Assembly (NCBI GenBank): GCA_029550525.1
Contig: JAKPHF010000027.1
Location: 47,839 to 111,838, forward strand
Reading direction: 5' to 3'
Length of the DNA: 64,000 bases
Source: Planctomycetota bacterium
GTDB taxonomy: Bacteria > Planctomycetota > Phycisphaerae > UBA1845 > PWPN01
The notes beneath the pieces were generated by a model, which was given only the letters and a program-made list of their open reading frames with translations, ran no database searches and was not told the DNA's origin. Below, in pieces: positions 1-8,883 of this stretch. Within the stretch, counting starts at the first letter, position 1; every line of letters begins with the position of its first letter. The position numbers and the translations under genes were made by a program.

Positions 1-1117
1 CGGCGGGATTGATGGCAATGGCCTGCACCCAGTACTTGCCGCCGTTCGCCGGATTGCCGGTGACGGATGGATCGTTGCCGTTGGCATGCCAGGCGTGCTT
101 GTCCTGGATGCCCATCGCTTTGCCGGTCTCCGGATCGATGCCGGTAAACAGGCTGGCAGCTTCCGGATCGCCGTTCATGCGCCACATGATGGCGGTGTAA
201 TTGCCTCCGGACACTCCGCGGGGAGCCATCCAGAGTTTCTTGCGGACCGGGTCATACACAAAGCCGGTGTCATGCTGAGAGCCCCAGTCGTTTCCTTCAT
301 TGTTGAGCGCCCCTGTTCGCGGCAGGTCCCAGCGCATGGCGTCGACGTATCGCACGACGCCATTGGAGCCCTGGGAGGTGATGACGTACCAGCCGTCTCC
401 CACGTACTCCAGACCGTAAGCGGGCGAGAACTGTCCCCAGCCGTCATTGATGCCGTCGTGCAGCGAGGGCTCGACGACGCCAGTGACAATGTTGTAGCGC
501 CAGAAGAAGTGCTCTCTCCAATAGGTGTCCTTCTCGTTCATGATCCAGTAGACATGCCCGCCCTGGCCGACGGTGATGCTTCGGATCTTGTCGCGCTGGA
601 GATCGCCGGTGCCCGCTTCGAACGCGTTCCAGATTTCTTCTGCCGTGCCATCAAGATTGACGCGGATAATCCGGTGGGGATGGGTTCGCCCCTGGTCGTA
701 GCCGAGTTCGATCCAGTTCTGGACGCCATACACCTTGCCGTCGCCGGCGAGCACCAGCTTGGTGAGCGCTCCGGGCAATCCGGCCGTGCGGAGATTGACG
801 TTCACGATGGAGCCGTCGGCCTTGAAAATCGTGACGCCACCGTTGGCCGTGTAGGTTGGCTCGGCGGAGTTTTCCCAGTCATTCACGATGGCGAAGACGT
901 TGCCTTCCAGGTCCACGACGATGCCGCTCATGCGGATGCGATTGGCATCCGTCATCGAATGTTCGGCGAGCGTTTCCGAGGGATCCAGACCAGGAATGGG
1001 CGTGAGACTGAAACCGGACGTTCCGACAAGCGACCAGGTCGCTCCCAACGCCACAGGAGCGATCGCGGCCAGAGACGTGGTCGCGATCAGCCAACACACT
1101 GAACCTCTTCGAGCCAT
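1..1117 (-). CDS. Secreted propeller-like protein, C-terminus outside window
   Basis: An open frame runs from an ATG at 1117 to the window edge (372 codons) without a stop. A GGAGG ribosome site lies 8 bases before the ATG. The N-terminus is a signal peptide (MARRGSVCW, then a hydrophobic stretch ending near ALGA). The rest has repeating motifs of the type VVDLEGNVFAIVND, LAGDGKVYGVQN and ITVGQGGHVYWI, spaced as in beta-propeller blades, so an exported repeat protein is likely. I do not recognise a named family and infer no enzymatic activity. The next gene upstream on the same strand is a secreted GH5-like glycosidase, and both have a related palindrome upstream, so co-regulation is plausible. 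Other secreted proteins here end in dockerin repeats; whether this one does cannot be seen. Confidence 0.75.
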   Translation of the reverse strand, partial: MARRGSVCWLIATTSLAAIAPVALGATWSLVGTSGFSLTPIPGLDPSETLAEHSMTDANRIRMSGIVVDLEGNVFAIVNDWENSAEPTYTANGGVTIFKADGSIVNVNLRTAGLPGALTKLVLAGDGKVYGVQNWIELGYDQGRTHPHRIIRVNLDGTAEEIWNAFEAGTGDLQRDKIRSITVGQGGHVYWIMNEKDTYWREHFFWRYNIVTGVVEPSLHDGINDGWGQFSPAYGLEYVGDGWYVITSQGSNGVVRYVDAMRWDLPRTGALNNEGNDWGSQHDTGFVYDPVRKKLWMAPRGVSGGNYTAIMWRMNGDPEAASLFTGIDPETGKAMGIQDKHAWHANGNDPSVTGNPANGGKYWVQAIAINPA

Positions 1118-1343
1118 TTTGCACCCTCCACCATGTGACCGCAAGACAGGAACGCGCCGGGAAAACCGCACTCCTAGAACCTTTCTGATGGCCCGTCCAT
1201 TCCCGGCAAGTCCGAACGGGCGGTTCTCAGGTCTGCCGACTCCAGCTGCAATCCGCATTGATGAAATAACGCATCCGCGGGGGGGCCGCTACCGCACGGC
1301 AGACAGAATGCCTTCCCTGGAGATCCTACTGTACATCGGACCG

Positions 1344-1370
1344 ATTATCAAGTGTCTTAAACGTTTTAAG
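1344..1370 (-). promoter_or_regulatory. Operator-like palindrome and -10 before the secreted protein gene
   Basis: CTTAAACGTTTTAAG (1356-1370) is an inverted repeat with 6-bp arms around a 3-bp centre. On the minus strand a GATAAT -10-like hexamer (1344-1349) follows 6 bp away. The 8-mer TAAAACGT recurs inside the promoter of the GH5-like gene (3198-3205). A bound regulator at both genes is an inference. Confidence 0.45.
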
Positions 1371-1519
1371 ATGTTTAGCCGGTTCGCTGGGACGCTCCGC
1401 GCGGCCCGGCGCAGGGGTAGACACCCGAGACGACGCGAGTGAGTCGAATCTGTCGTCATATGGGTTCGCAAATGGTCGACCAGGTGGATTCACGCCCGCA
1501 TCGCGTGCCTCGAAACCGC

Positions 1520-3133
1520 TCATGGTGAACAGCCGGTTCGTAGCGGGACGTCCGCACCCTGGAAGCAGTACTGGAAGATCTTCATATCTTCCGCATCCAC
1601 GTCGCTGTCCGCGTCGTGTCGAGCTTTTTGACAGCTTGGATCCGTTTGGGGCGTGAATTCGCCGCTCAAGCAGCGTTGAAGATAACCAAAGTCGGTCAGA
1701 TCGACGTCGCCGTCGCCATCGTAGTCGGCCCGGATATACACCGTCGCGCCGGCTTGCGCGGGCGCGGCGTAGTGGCTCGCGAGATTATAGGAAAATGCAC
1801 TGTAGTAGTGTCGCACGCCGAGTTCCGGGCGCACGTGGATGAAGTAGTCCTGTGTCCCGGGGCGAGCCGGACGGACCACGAGCAACGTGCCGTCGTCCGG
1901 CGTGGCCGGATAGCCGCTCTGGCTGTAACGAATCATGGTGCCGGCGTAGCTCGTGGAGCCCGGGTTGGTCCAGGTGAGCGTGATGTCCAGTCCGGTCACC
2001 GAAGCTTTGAAACCGGTCACCGGTCCGGTGGGCGGCGTCACCTTCGGAAACAGCGCGACCGGGAAGTGGTCACGGTAGTAGACGCCGGCCGGCTTGAGCC
2101 CCCCGTAGTAATACCACAGGCCGAAGAATTGCTCGAAGCTTTCGTCAGGATTGGTCGTGTAGGCTCGGGCGTCAAACGTCATCCATTGCAGCCCGCCCGC
2201 GATGTCGTGTTCCTCAAACGCCGCCAGATGGTTGATGTAGACGCTGAGTTGCTGCGTTTCGTTGTAGTCGTAGATGAGCCGGCCGTCCCGCCTGCAGGGG
2301 TTGGGATTGGAGGGCCAGCCCCATTCTTCCACCAGGATAGGCTTGGGATTCGAGCCCATGAGCGCCTTGGTTTGCGGAATCTCTTCGGTGGAGATGTTGG
2401 GCCAGTACGAGTGGAAAATGGCCACATCCTGGAAGTGCAGCACGTCGGACAGGTTTTGCCACCATCGCATGCCCGCGGCGACCGGATGGTTCGGGTCGCG
2501 AGCTCGGACCGCATTGCACATGCGTTCGAGCCAACTGACGATCTGATTGCGCTTGGCCGGGTTACAGTCCCAGTTTCCGCAGTCGCCCGGATTGCAGTCG
2601 CACCAGCCGTAGTTATCCGGATGATCGGGCTCGTTCTTGACGTCCCATAGAAACACGTATGGGTTGTCGCGGAGCCGATTCACGATGGCGGACAAATACT
2701 TGAGATGATCGGCTTCACGGCTGCTGCCGGCGGCGGGAAAGCTGGTTTCCCAGTCGAACAACGTGACCACGCTGCGAATTCCGCGGTCGCCCATGATGTT
2801 GACCACGTACTCGAGCTGGTCCAGCCGGCTCTGCGGAACGTTCGGGCCGTTCCAGCCTCCGTTCGAGTAGGGCACCAGAATCCGGACGGCGTTAATCCCC
2901 AGGTCGCTCATGAGCTGAGCGTCGGCGGCGATGCGGCCGGCGTCCCAACGGGTCCACATGCTGGCCCACATGGCGTCGCGGGGGTAGTAGTTGGTGCCCT
3001 TGATCTTGTAGACCTGCCCGTTCAGCACGAACTGGTCTTGTTGGATGCGGACAAATTCATCCGCCTGTGCCGCCGCTGTCGCCTGCCCGACGAGCAGCGC
3101 ACCGAGCGCCGCCTGCACCCACGAAGTTTTCAC
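1520..3133 (-). CDS. Secreted GH5-like glycoside hydrolase with C-terminal dockerin repeats
   Basis: 537 residues. Start is a GTG with GGAGG six bases upstream. A signal peptide (residues 1-24) precedes a clan-A TIM barrel resembling GH5 cellulases and mannanases. The acid/base Glu is E168 in WDVKNEPD, and the nucleophile is probably E270 in ILVEEWG. A Cys-rich insertion (four CxC/CxxC-like cysteines, about 178-190) follows the first catalytic strand. A fibronectin-III-like segment (about 370-455) links to two Ca-binding dockerin repeats (about 458-530; YDGDGDVDLTDFGYLQ and HDADSDVDAEDM). The same type of tail is found on the amidase at 52100. Known for the family: retaining hydrolysis of beta-mannan or beta-glucan; the exact substrate cannot be read here. 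No cohesin partner lies in the window. Confidence 0.85.
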   Translation of the reverse strand: MKTSWVQAALGALLVGQATAAAQADEFVRIQQDQFVLNGQVYKIKGTNYYPRDAMWASMWTRWDAGRIAADAQLMSDLGINAVRILVPYSNGGWNGPNVPQSRLDQLEYVVNIMGDRGIRSVVTLFDWETSFPAAGSSREADHLKYLSAIVNRLRDNPYVFLWDVKNEPDHPDNYGWCDCNPGDCGNWDCNPAKRNQIVSWLERMCNAVRARDPNHPVAAGMRWWQNLSDVLHFQDVAIFHSYWPNISTEEIPQTKALMGSNPKPILVEEWGWPSNPNPCRRDGRLIYDYNETQQLSVYINHLAAFEEHDIAGGLQWMTFDARAYTTNPDESFEQFFGLWYYYGGLKPAGVYYRDHFPVALFPKVTPPTGPVTGFKASVTGLDITLTWTNPGSTSYAGTMIRYSQSGYPATPDDGTLLVVRPARPGTQDYFIHVRPELGVRHYYSAFSYNLASHYAAPAQAGATVYIRADYDGDGDVDLTDFGYLQRCLSGEFTPQTDPSCQKARHDADSDVDAEDMKIFQYCFQGADVPLRTGCSP

Positions 3134-3181
3134 CCGCCACCTCCGTGACCGGACGCGTGTCCCGTTGTCCCGCTTACAACT

Positions 3182-3210
3182 ATGTTACCTATTTAAGACG
3201 TTTTAGTGAA
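3182..3210 (-). promoter_or_regulatory. Promoter of the GH5-like gene with embedded operator-like site
   Basis: On the minus strand TTCACT, a 17-bp spacer and TAACAT read as -35 and -10. The spacer holds TAAAACGTCTTAAAT (rc of 3191-3205), which shares TAAAACGT with the palindrome at 1356-1370. A protein bound there would block polymerase. Start codon is about 50 bp downstream. Confidence 0.5.
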
Positions 3211-3371
3211 AGGCGTGGCGCCCGAAAAGAACGGCAAGAAGCGACTTTTTTCGCGGCGGGCGGCTTATCGGGCAGGTGGTTCGGGCAGCCCGCCGCGGCG
3301 GGCTGAATCAGTGCGGGCACGGCATGGCGTCTCGCCGGATCATCCGGCAATCAAGATCAAAGCCTTCCTCC

Positions 3372-3432
3372 GGCTGACTGCTGACGGGTGACGGCTGACG
3401 GCTGATAGCTGACAGCTGAGGGCTGACAGCTC
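3372..3432. repeat. Heptad tract (TGAYRGC type) at 3' end of the Minf_1886 gene
   Basis: Successive 7-mers TGACGGC, TGACGGC, TGATAGC, TGACAGC, TGAGGGC, TGACAGC. The tract ends 6 bp from the stop codon of the gene at 3438. Confidence 0.8.
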
Positions 3433-3437
3433 ATCCA

Positions 3438-3950
3438 TCAGATGATCCGGTAATCCCGATCGAAGGCTTCGGCGAATGAGTACACGTGATCGAAGTCTTC
3501 AATCCGGTCGGACGGCTGCTTCTGGAGCCAGCCGTTGTTGACCAGGGCGAAGACGATCTCGCCGATGTCCTCGGTGCGATGTACGCCCCAACGGCCGAGT
3601 ACCTTGCGAGCCATGAGGCCCCAGCGCTCCAGCGCCACGTCGCGCACCACCTCGCATAACTGCTGGCCGGTGACGTGGCGGTTCAGTTTCTCGGGGCCGC
3701 CGAGTTGCCGAACGGTGTTGACGATGTCGGGCGGCAACTCGCCGGTGTCCCATCGGGCCTGCAGATCGTCCGGCGTGATGCCCCGACGGTGCATCCACGC
3801 CACCACCTCGGCGGCCGCCGGCGAGAGCGGCCCGTGCACCCGATCGGTGGCCATGCCGATGCACTCCTGGACGAAGATGAACGCGTCCATGGAGTAGCGC
3901 CCAACTTCCTGGACGATTTCCTCCAGCGTCTTCTCCTGTTGCTTGGCCAT
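3438..3950 (-). CDS. Minf_1886 family protein (uncharacterised)
   Basis: 170 residues from ATG 3950 (MAKQQEKTLEEIVQEVGRYS). A longer GTG start at 4004 lies one base after the ricT stop and could be coupled, but the family normally begins near the MAKQ position. The features FVQECIGMATDRVHGPLS, ARKVLGRWGVHRTEDIGEIV and DFDHVYSFAEAFD are the hallmark segments of this conserved family, which I know only from planctomycetes and verrucomicrobia. No signal peptide, membrane segment or catalytic motif is visible, and the function is unknown. Same strand and directly downstream of tmk-holB-ricT, suggesting one operon with replication and RNA-processing genes. Confidence 0.85.
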   Translation of the reverse strand: MAKQQEKTLEEIVQEVGRYSMDAFIFVQECIGMATDRVHGPLSPAAAEVVAWMHRRGITPDDLQARWDTGELPPDIVNTVRQLGGPEKLNRHVTGQQLCEVVRDVALERWGLMARKVLGRWGVHRTEDIGEIVFALVNNGWLQKQPSDRIEDFDHVYSFAEAFDRDYRII

Positions 3951-4005
3951 AGCGATTGTCGTCTTCCGTTCCGTGAATCGATGCTGCCGAGCAGGCTCTG
4001 TCACG

Positions 4006-5436
4006 TCATTTCGGATTGGGGGACGGGCCGGCCGCCCCCGGACCCTTTCCGCCGCCGCGACGGCGTCGGCGTCGCCCGCGGCCTTTGCGCTGACCGGGCG
4101 GGCGAGGCGGTCCGCCGGCTGGACGCTCGGTGCGGGAGCGGGGCGGCCCCTCCGGCGGGCGAGCCGGGCCCTCGCCCGTCGTGGGCATTTCGTCGCTTTC
4201 CGGACCCACGAGGTCTTCCGTGGCAGCTGCCGTGAGTTCCGGCTCCTCCTCCGCTAACCCTTCGTCCGTGTCATCGACGTCAGCGAATTCCGGCGGCGGG
4301 GCCTCCTGGCCCTTCTCGTTCGCCGGTATTGGCTTTGCGTCCGCGCGAGCGGAGCGGCGATCATCGCCTGGCCTGCCCTCGCGCGGGCCGCGCCCGGGTC
4401 GCTCGCGGCGGCCGTTCCGGGCGTCGCTCGCCGGCCCGTCGGCGCGACGACGATCGTTGCCGTTAGCGGCTTCCGGCGATCCCGGCTGCGGCAGCGGGGG
4501 AGGCGGAAGATCTCGCTCGATCAGGTCTTCCTCGCAAACCGTCACCACCGTGCCGTCCGGGGTTCGCAGCTTTAGCAACTGTGTCAGGATCTGGCGGTCG
4601 ATCACCACGCCTATTTCGGTTTGCGTCCGTACCCAACGCCCGACGCGCGGCAACCGCTTGTTCAACTCGCTGTAGGTTTCGTGCTCGAACCGCAGGCAGC
4701 ACTTGAGCCGTCCACACCGCCCGCTCACCTTGGACGGGTCCAGCGTGGCCTTCTGCAGCTTGGCCATCTGCATGCCGACCGGTTTGAGCGTCTTGAGGAA
4801 ATTCTTGCAGCAGCACTCGCGCCCGCAGGTTTCGTAGTCCGCCAGCAGCCGGGCCTCATCGCGGGCGCCCACCTGCCGCATTTCGATCCGCGTCTGGAAT
4901 TCTCGGGCCAGTTGCCGTACCAGCTCGCGAAAATCGATCCGATCTTCGGCCATGAAGTAGAAGATGATGCGCTCGCCGCCGAAGATGTGCTCGGCGTCGA
5001 CGATCTTCATGGGCAGGTTCAGCGCCTGAGCCAAACGCCGGCAGGTCTGAATTTTATCAAAGATCGCTTCGTTGATGTGCCGCAACTCGGCCAGATCGCC
5101 GGGCGTGGCCTCTCGCAGGATGTGCCCGTTCTTGAGGCGATACGAATCGTTGCCGCTGGCTTTCGCGTAGGCTCGCATCTGTTCGCGGCTGACCGATTTT
5201 TCGCAGCCGCTGCAGGTCAGGCTCACCTGCTCGCCGATCTCGATTCCGCGATCCGTCTGGATGACCACCTTGCCGCCGCAGGTGAAGACGAGGTCTCGGT
5301 CGTGCGTGAACTCGCCGATGTACCCCATCTTCCCGTATCGGACCGCCGTGGTGGGGTAGACTTTCTCAAGTCCGTTCCCACAGCGATCCCGCGCGCTGGC
5401 GCAACCACCGCAATCGGACATAACCGTATATCTCAT
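4006..5436 (-). CDS. ricT: PSP1-domain protein, RicT homologue
   Basis: 476 residues. The N-terminal 315 residues are the PSP1/RicT fold. Cys motifs at the N-terminus (CGGCASARDRCG) and in the core (CGREC followed by CCKNFL; GRCGRLKCCLRFEHETY) match the conserved cysteines of RicT, which in Bacillus belongs to the Fe-S-containing RicA-RicF-RicT complex that promotes RNA maturation by RNase Y. The C-terminal 160 residues are low-complexity, first acidic/Pro-rich and then Arg-Gly-rich ([16 protein letters not shown]), an extension likely to bind nucleic acid. The order tmk-holB-ricT is also seen in Bacillus. An alternative start is the ATG at 5421 (MSDCGG). Confidence 0.9.
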   Translation of the reverse strand: MRYTVMSDCGGCASARDRCGNGLEKVYPTTAVRYGKMGYIGEFTHDRDLVFTCGGKVVIQTDRGIEIGEQVSLTCSGCEKSVSREQMRAYAKASGNDSYRLKNGHILREATPGDLAELRHINEAIFDKIQTCRRLAQALNLPMKIVDAEHIFGGERIIFYFMAEDRIDFRELVRQLAREFQTRIEMRQVGARDEARLLADYETCGRECCCKNFLKTLKPVGMQMAKLQKATLDPSKVSGRCGRLKCCLRFEHETYSELNKRLPRVGRWVRTQTEIGVVIDRQILTQLLKLRTPDGTVVTVCEEDLIERDLPPPPLPQPGSPEAANGNDRRRADGPASDARNGRRERPGRGPREGRPGDDRRSARADAKPIPANEKGQEAPPPEFADVDDTDEGLAEEEPELTAAATEDLVGPESDEMPTTGEGPARPPEGPPRSRTERPAGGPPRPPGQRKGRGRRRRRRGGGKGPGAAGPSPNPK

Positions 5437-5547
5437 CGAATCGGGCCTGCAACGCCCGACAGGGTTAAGTTGAGGACCGCCTGCCGGCGGTACGATCGGG
5501 AGACCTGGGCGGGACCGGGCCCGGCCGGAACTCCCGTGAATCCTTCC

Positions 5548-5577
5548 ACTATACCGGCCGGGCAGGTGATTTCACAA
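5548..5577 (-). promoter_or_regulatory. Candidate promoter for ricT
   Basis: On the minus strand TTGTGA, an 18-bp spacer and TATAGT. It lies in the 260-bp gap between holB and ricT, so ricT may have its own promoter. Confidence 0.4.
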
Positions 5578-5696
5578 CTCCCGAACGTTGCGGAGGCTCG
5601 TTACGGGCAGAAACTTGCGCGCCGGCTTGATCCATGCTGCACACTCTCATGCGGTTTGCCGGCGGAATGTCTGCCGCCCGGACGGGTCGGGCTCGC

Positions 5697-6854
5697 CTAC
5701 AGGGCAACTCGCAGGGCCGGCCGGCCCTGGGAGATATTGGCTAGCTGGATGAAGAGCGTCTCGGCAGTCAGCTCCGCAGCGGCGTTGCGGCCGATGGCCG
5801 CATCCGCCTGAGCCAGCTGGTGCAGAGCGGCCACGAGTTGCCGGGACGAATGGGTCTGCGCCAGCAAGTCGATGACCCCGAGCTGATCGGCGTTGGTGGG
5901 GGGCACGTCCGCACCACTGACCCGCCGTTGGGCGTCCTGGTAGAAGCTGGCCAGCGCTGCCAGCAGCGTCTGAACGCCCATTCGAATCGCGTCGGATTCC
6001 GAGATGTCCGGCTCGCGTTCGGCGACCTGCTTGCTGATCTCCTTGGCGTCCGTGATGAAAGGCTGGGCCAGCAGGTGCGGAGCGAAGCCGCGGGCCGGCC
6101 GCAGGAGCTCGACCAGCCGGTCGCCCCAGGTGCGCTTGGTGGCGAACAATCCATCCTCGATCAACCGCAGGGCGGCGCCCAGACTGCCTCCGCAGTGACG
6201 GGCGGCGAACAGGCGTTCGGCGTCGGGCGTGTCGGGCCGTAATGCGGCCAATTGCTCGGTGACGAACTGGGCCGGTAGAGGTTGGAAGCTCACCCGCTGG
6301 CAACGCGATCGGGTGGTCGGCAGCATGCGATCCTGGGCCGAGGTAATCAGGATGAGGAACGTACTCGGCGGCGGTTCTTCCAGCGTCTTGAGCAGACTGT
6401 TCTGCGCGGTGTCCGTGAGCCGTTCGGCCTCGCGGATGATGAAAACCTTCGCTCGCCCTCGCGAAGGCCGGCGGCCGACGGGTTCGATGAGGAAATGACG
6501 GACTACCTCTGCACTGATGGCCAGCGCCTTCTGGCGACGAATCGTGGGGTCTGGGTGCTCGCGGACGAGCAACCGGTGAATCACGAACAGGTCCGGATGC
6601 GTGCCGGCCTGTACCATTCGGCAATCGTCGCATGCGTTGCAGGCTTCGGTATAGGGCGGCTCGTCTTCGGCCGGAGCCTGCCCGACCACCGGCGACTTGC
6701 ACAGCAGAATCTGGGCGAGCCGCATGGCCATCATCTCGCGGCCTACCCCTTCGGGCCCGGTGAACAGGTAGGCGTGCGGCATGCGGGTGCTGGCCAGCGC
6801 CCGCTGGATGATGCGAATTGCTCGCGCCTGATGTTGGACCTCACGGATCGACAC
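5697..6854 (-). CDS. holB: DNA polymerase III delta' subunit
   Basis: 385 residues from a GTG at 6854, which lies inside the last codons of tmk (14-bp overlap) with GGAG ten bases upstream. AAA+ clamp-loader subunit: P-loop GPEGVGRE, the Zn-binding CNACDDC cluster, the LLKTLEEPP segment after Walker B, and TTRSRC in the position of the SRC motif. The P-loop lacks the usual GKT lysine (GVGREMM), as is common for delta' proteins that do not hydrolyse ATP. Translational coupling to tmk is likely. Longer upstream starts would overlap tmk further and lack a ribosome site. Confidence 0.92.
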   Translation of the reverse strand: MSIREVQHQARAIRIIQRALASTRMPHAYLFTGPEGVGREMMAMRLAQILLCKSPVVGQAPAEDEPPYTEACNACDDCRMVQAGTHPDLFVIHRLLVREHPDPTIRRQKALAISAEVVRHFLIEPVGRRPSRGRAKVFIIREAERLTDTAQNSLLKTLEEPPPSTFLILITSAQDRMLPTTRSRCQRVSFQPLPAQFVTEQLAALRPDTPDAERLFAARHCGGSLGAALRLIEDGLFATKRTWGDRLVELLRPARGFAPHLLAQPFITDAKEISKQVAEREPDISESDAIRMGVQTLLAALASFYQDAQRRVSGADVPPTNADQLGVIDLLAQTHSSRQLVAALHQLAQADAAIGRNAAAELTAETLFIQLANISQGRPALRVAL

Positions 6855-7539
6855 GCTCGAGAATCTCCAGGATGGATTGGTGGACCTGTTCGGGCGAGGG
6901 GGTCGCATCGATGACCACGATGCGGCCGGGGTACTCGGGCCCCAGTGCGAGAAACAGGTCGCGAACCTTGCGGTGGTACTCCAGCGGCCGGGCTTCCATG
7001 GCGTCGGTTGCCATGCCGCTCAGTGGGAGCCCCGGGGCGGCATCGTGGTTCTTGCTATTTAGCCCGGCCTGCTGCTGCCTGTGTCCCGTGCGGCGGAAGC
7101 CCTCTTCCGATGGCACGTCGAGGATGAGCGTCAGTTGCGGCCAGGTGTCGCCCACCGCGTATCGCCCCAGTTCGATGATGCGGCCGATATCGTAACCCCG
7201 GGCGCCCTGGTAGGCGCATGTGGCCGAGATAAAGCGGTCGCACAGTACCACGTGACCTGCTTTCAGCGCCGGCTCGATAACTTCACCTGCCAGTTGAGCT
7301 CGTGAGGCCATGAACAGTAGCGTCTCGCAGCGCACGTCCATTTTCGCCAGCTCGGGCCCCAGCAGCATCTGTCGGAGACGGTCGCCGATCTCGGTTCCGC
7401 CCGGGTCGCGGGCCGTGGTGACTTCGAGTCCCTCGGCCCGGAGCCGTTCGGCCACGAGCCGGATCTGTGTGCTCTTGCCCGAGCCGTCCGGCCCGTCAAA
7501 GACGATGAACTTGCCCGCGAGCTTGCTTTTCAGCGTCAA
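6841..7539 (-). CDS. tmk: Thymidylate kinase
   Basis: 232 residues. Start appears to be TTG at 7539, six bases after GGGAG; no better start is available. It phosphorylates dTMP to dTDP. Walker A is FDGPDGSGKST, the ARDPGGTEIGDRLR segment is the family DPGGT motif, and DRFISATCAYQGARGYD holds the DR(Y/F) substrate motif. A somewhat long insertion near residues 165-195 (GLNSKNHDAAPGLPLSG) occupies the LID region. First gene of the tmk-holB-ricT group; its 3' end contains the holB start. Confidence 0.95.
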   Translation of the reverse strand: MTLKSKLAGKFIVFDGPDGSGKSTQIRLVAERLRAEGLEVTTARDPGGTEIGDRLRQMLLGPELAKMDVRCETLLFMASRAQLAGEVIEPALKAGHVVLCDRFISATCAYQGARGYDIGRIIELGRYAVGDTWPQLTLILDVPSEEGFRRTGHRQQQAGLNSKNHDAAPGLPLSGMATDAMEARPLEYHRKVRDLFLALGPEYPGRIVVIDATPSPEQVHQSILEILERVDP

Positions 7540-7584
7540 GACGCACTCCCGATCCAGACTTCGGTCGTGCGCGACATTGCCGCG

Positions 7585-7735
7585 GCACGTGTTTAGCGTG
7601 CGGCACCTTCTCGCCCCGTGTGGGGGCGCCGGTCAATCGCCGGCGGCGTGAGCCGCCGGTGCGGGGCCCCACTGACTCCCCCTGCAACCTGGGGGCGGCG
7701 AAGCCGCACCGATCTCTTGCACGCTAAACAGGTGC
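7585..7735. mobile_element. 151-bp MITE-like element with 8-bp target duplication
   Basis: Terminal inverted repeats of 17 bp (7585-7601 and 7719-7735) match at 16 positions; the inner 12 bp (TGTTTAGCGTGC) are perfect. TTGCCGCG occurs immediately before (7577-7584) and after (7736-7743), the signature of insertion with target-site duplication. The interior has no ORF and is full of palindromes (GCCGGCGGCGTGAGCCGCCG; CCCCCTGCAACCTGGGGG; GCGGCGAAGCCGC). It lies between lipA and tmk. Confidence 0.75.
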
Positions 7736-7827
7736 TTGCCGCGCACCGAATCGTCAGTTTAATCGCGGACCCTGACAAAGCGAAGAGGCTCGGCGCGTCG
7801 AGACCGTGCGGGGCGTGGGAGGATGGG

Positions 7828-8805
7828 TCAAACCGCGTCGCTCGCGTGCGGGGGCGCTTGTGTGGACGCGCGAAGGCGGCGGTAGCGATCATAAACGTCG
7901 CCGGCGTTGTAGCTGCTGCGGACGAACGGGCCGGAAGCCACGCCGGCAAAGCCGAGCGAGCGGGCCTCGTCGGCCAGGGCCTCGAACTCCTCGGGCGTGT
8001 AGAAGCGGACCACCGGGGCGTGCGATGAACTGGGGGCGAGGTACTGGCCGATGGTCACCACGTCGCAGTCCACCTCGCGCAGGTCGGCGAGCGTGCGGCG
8101 GATCTCGTCGGGGGTCTCGCCGATGCCCACCATCAGGCCGCTCTTGGTGGGAATGTCAGGCCGCAATTCCTTGGCGATGCGCAGCACGTCGAGCGAGCGT
8201 CGGTATCGGGCCTGCGGGCGCACGGTGGGCGAAAGACGCTCGACGGTCTCGATGTTGTGATTGTATACGTCCGGGCCGGCGTCGCAGAGCGTGGCGATGC
8301 ATTCGCGGCGGGCGTGAAAGTCGGCCGGTAGCACCTCGATGGTGGCCTCGGGCATGCGGGCACGCACGGCTCGCACGCAGGCGGCGAACTGACCAGCGCC
8401 CTCATCAGCCAGGTCGTCGCGGGCAACCGCGGTAATCACCACGTGACGCAACCCGAGCTCAGCCACCGCCTCGGCCAAGCGGTCGGGTTCGTCCGCCGCC
8501 GGCGGCTCGGGCCGCGCGGTCTGCACGGCGCAGAACTTGCATCGCCGCGTGCAACGGTCACCCAGGATCATGAACGTGGCCGTCCGATGCGACCAGCATT
8601 CGGTCAGGTTGGGACAGCGGGCTTCTTCGCAGACCGTCGCGACGTGGCTGGCTCCCACCACGCGCCGGGTGAACGACATGCCTGCCGTGGGCAGCGGCCG
8701 TTTCAACCACGGCGGCAGACGCCGGCCAGGCGGAACGTTCGACGAGCAGGCGTTCGACGACGGCAGGACCGGCAGCGATGACAAAGGAGCTCCTTTCTGC
8801 GACAT
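7828..8805 (-). CDS. lipA: Lipoyl synthase
   Basis: 325 residues from ATG 8805. Radical SAM enzyme inserting two sulfurs into octanoyl groups on lipoyl domains. The auxiliary-cluster cysteines CEEARCPNLTEC and the radical SAM motif CTRRCKFC are present, as are RPEPPAADEP, the SGLMVGIGE block and the C-terminal SGPFVRSSYNA, whose Arg-Ser-Ser-Tyr is the conserved RSSY that carries the auxiliary-cluster serine ligand. An in-frame TTG at 8784 preceded by a perfect AAAGGAG is a credible alternative start. The TATACT promoter hexamer at 8829-8834 rules out the ATG at 8844. Divergent from the rlhA-type gene. Confidence 0.93.
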   Translation of the reverse strand: MSQKGAPLSSLPVLPSSNACSSNVPPGRRLPPWLKRPLPTAGMSFTRRVVGASHVATVCEEARCPNLTECWSHRTATFMILGDRCTRRCKFCAVQTARPEPPAADEPDRLAEAVAELGLRHVVITAVARDDLADEGAGQFAACVRAVRARMPEATIEVLPADFHARRECIATLCDAGPDVYNHNIETVERLSPTVRPQARYRRSLDVLRIAKELRPDIPTKSGLMVGIGETPDEIRRTLADLREVDCDVVTIGQYLAPSSSHAPVVRFYTPEEFEALADEARSLGFAGVASGPFVRSSYNAGDVYDRYRRLRASTQAPPHASDAV

Positions 8806-8828
8806 CCCGGGCGTTGCCCGGTTGTCCC

Positions 8829-8857
8829 AGTATAGTTCCGTCATCCCCGAGCGGAAA
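8829..8857 (-). promoter_or_regulatory. Promoter of lipA
   Basis: On the minus strand TTTCCG, 17-bp spacer, TATACT. The predicted transcript starts near 8822, giving a leader of about 17 bases to the ATG at 8805. Confidence 0.45.
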
Positions 8858-8883
8858 GCGGACCGCGACGAACCCCCGCGTGC

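Noticed and set aside
3372..3432. CRISPR array
   Set aside because: The 7-bp units are degenerate and tandem without spacers, and no cas gene is present.
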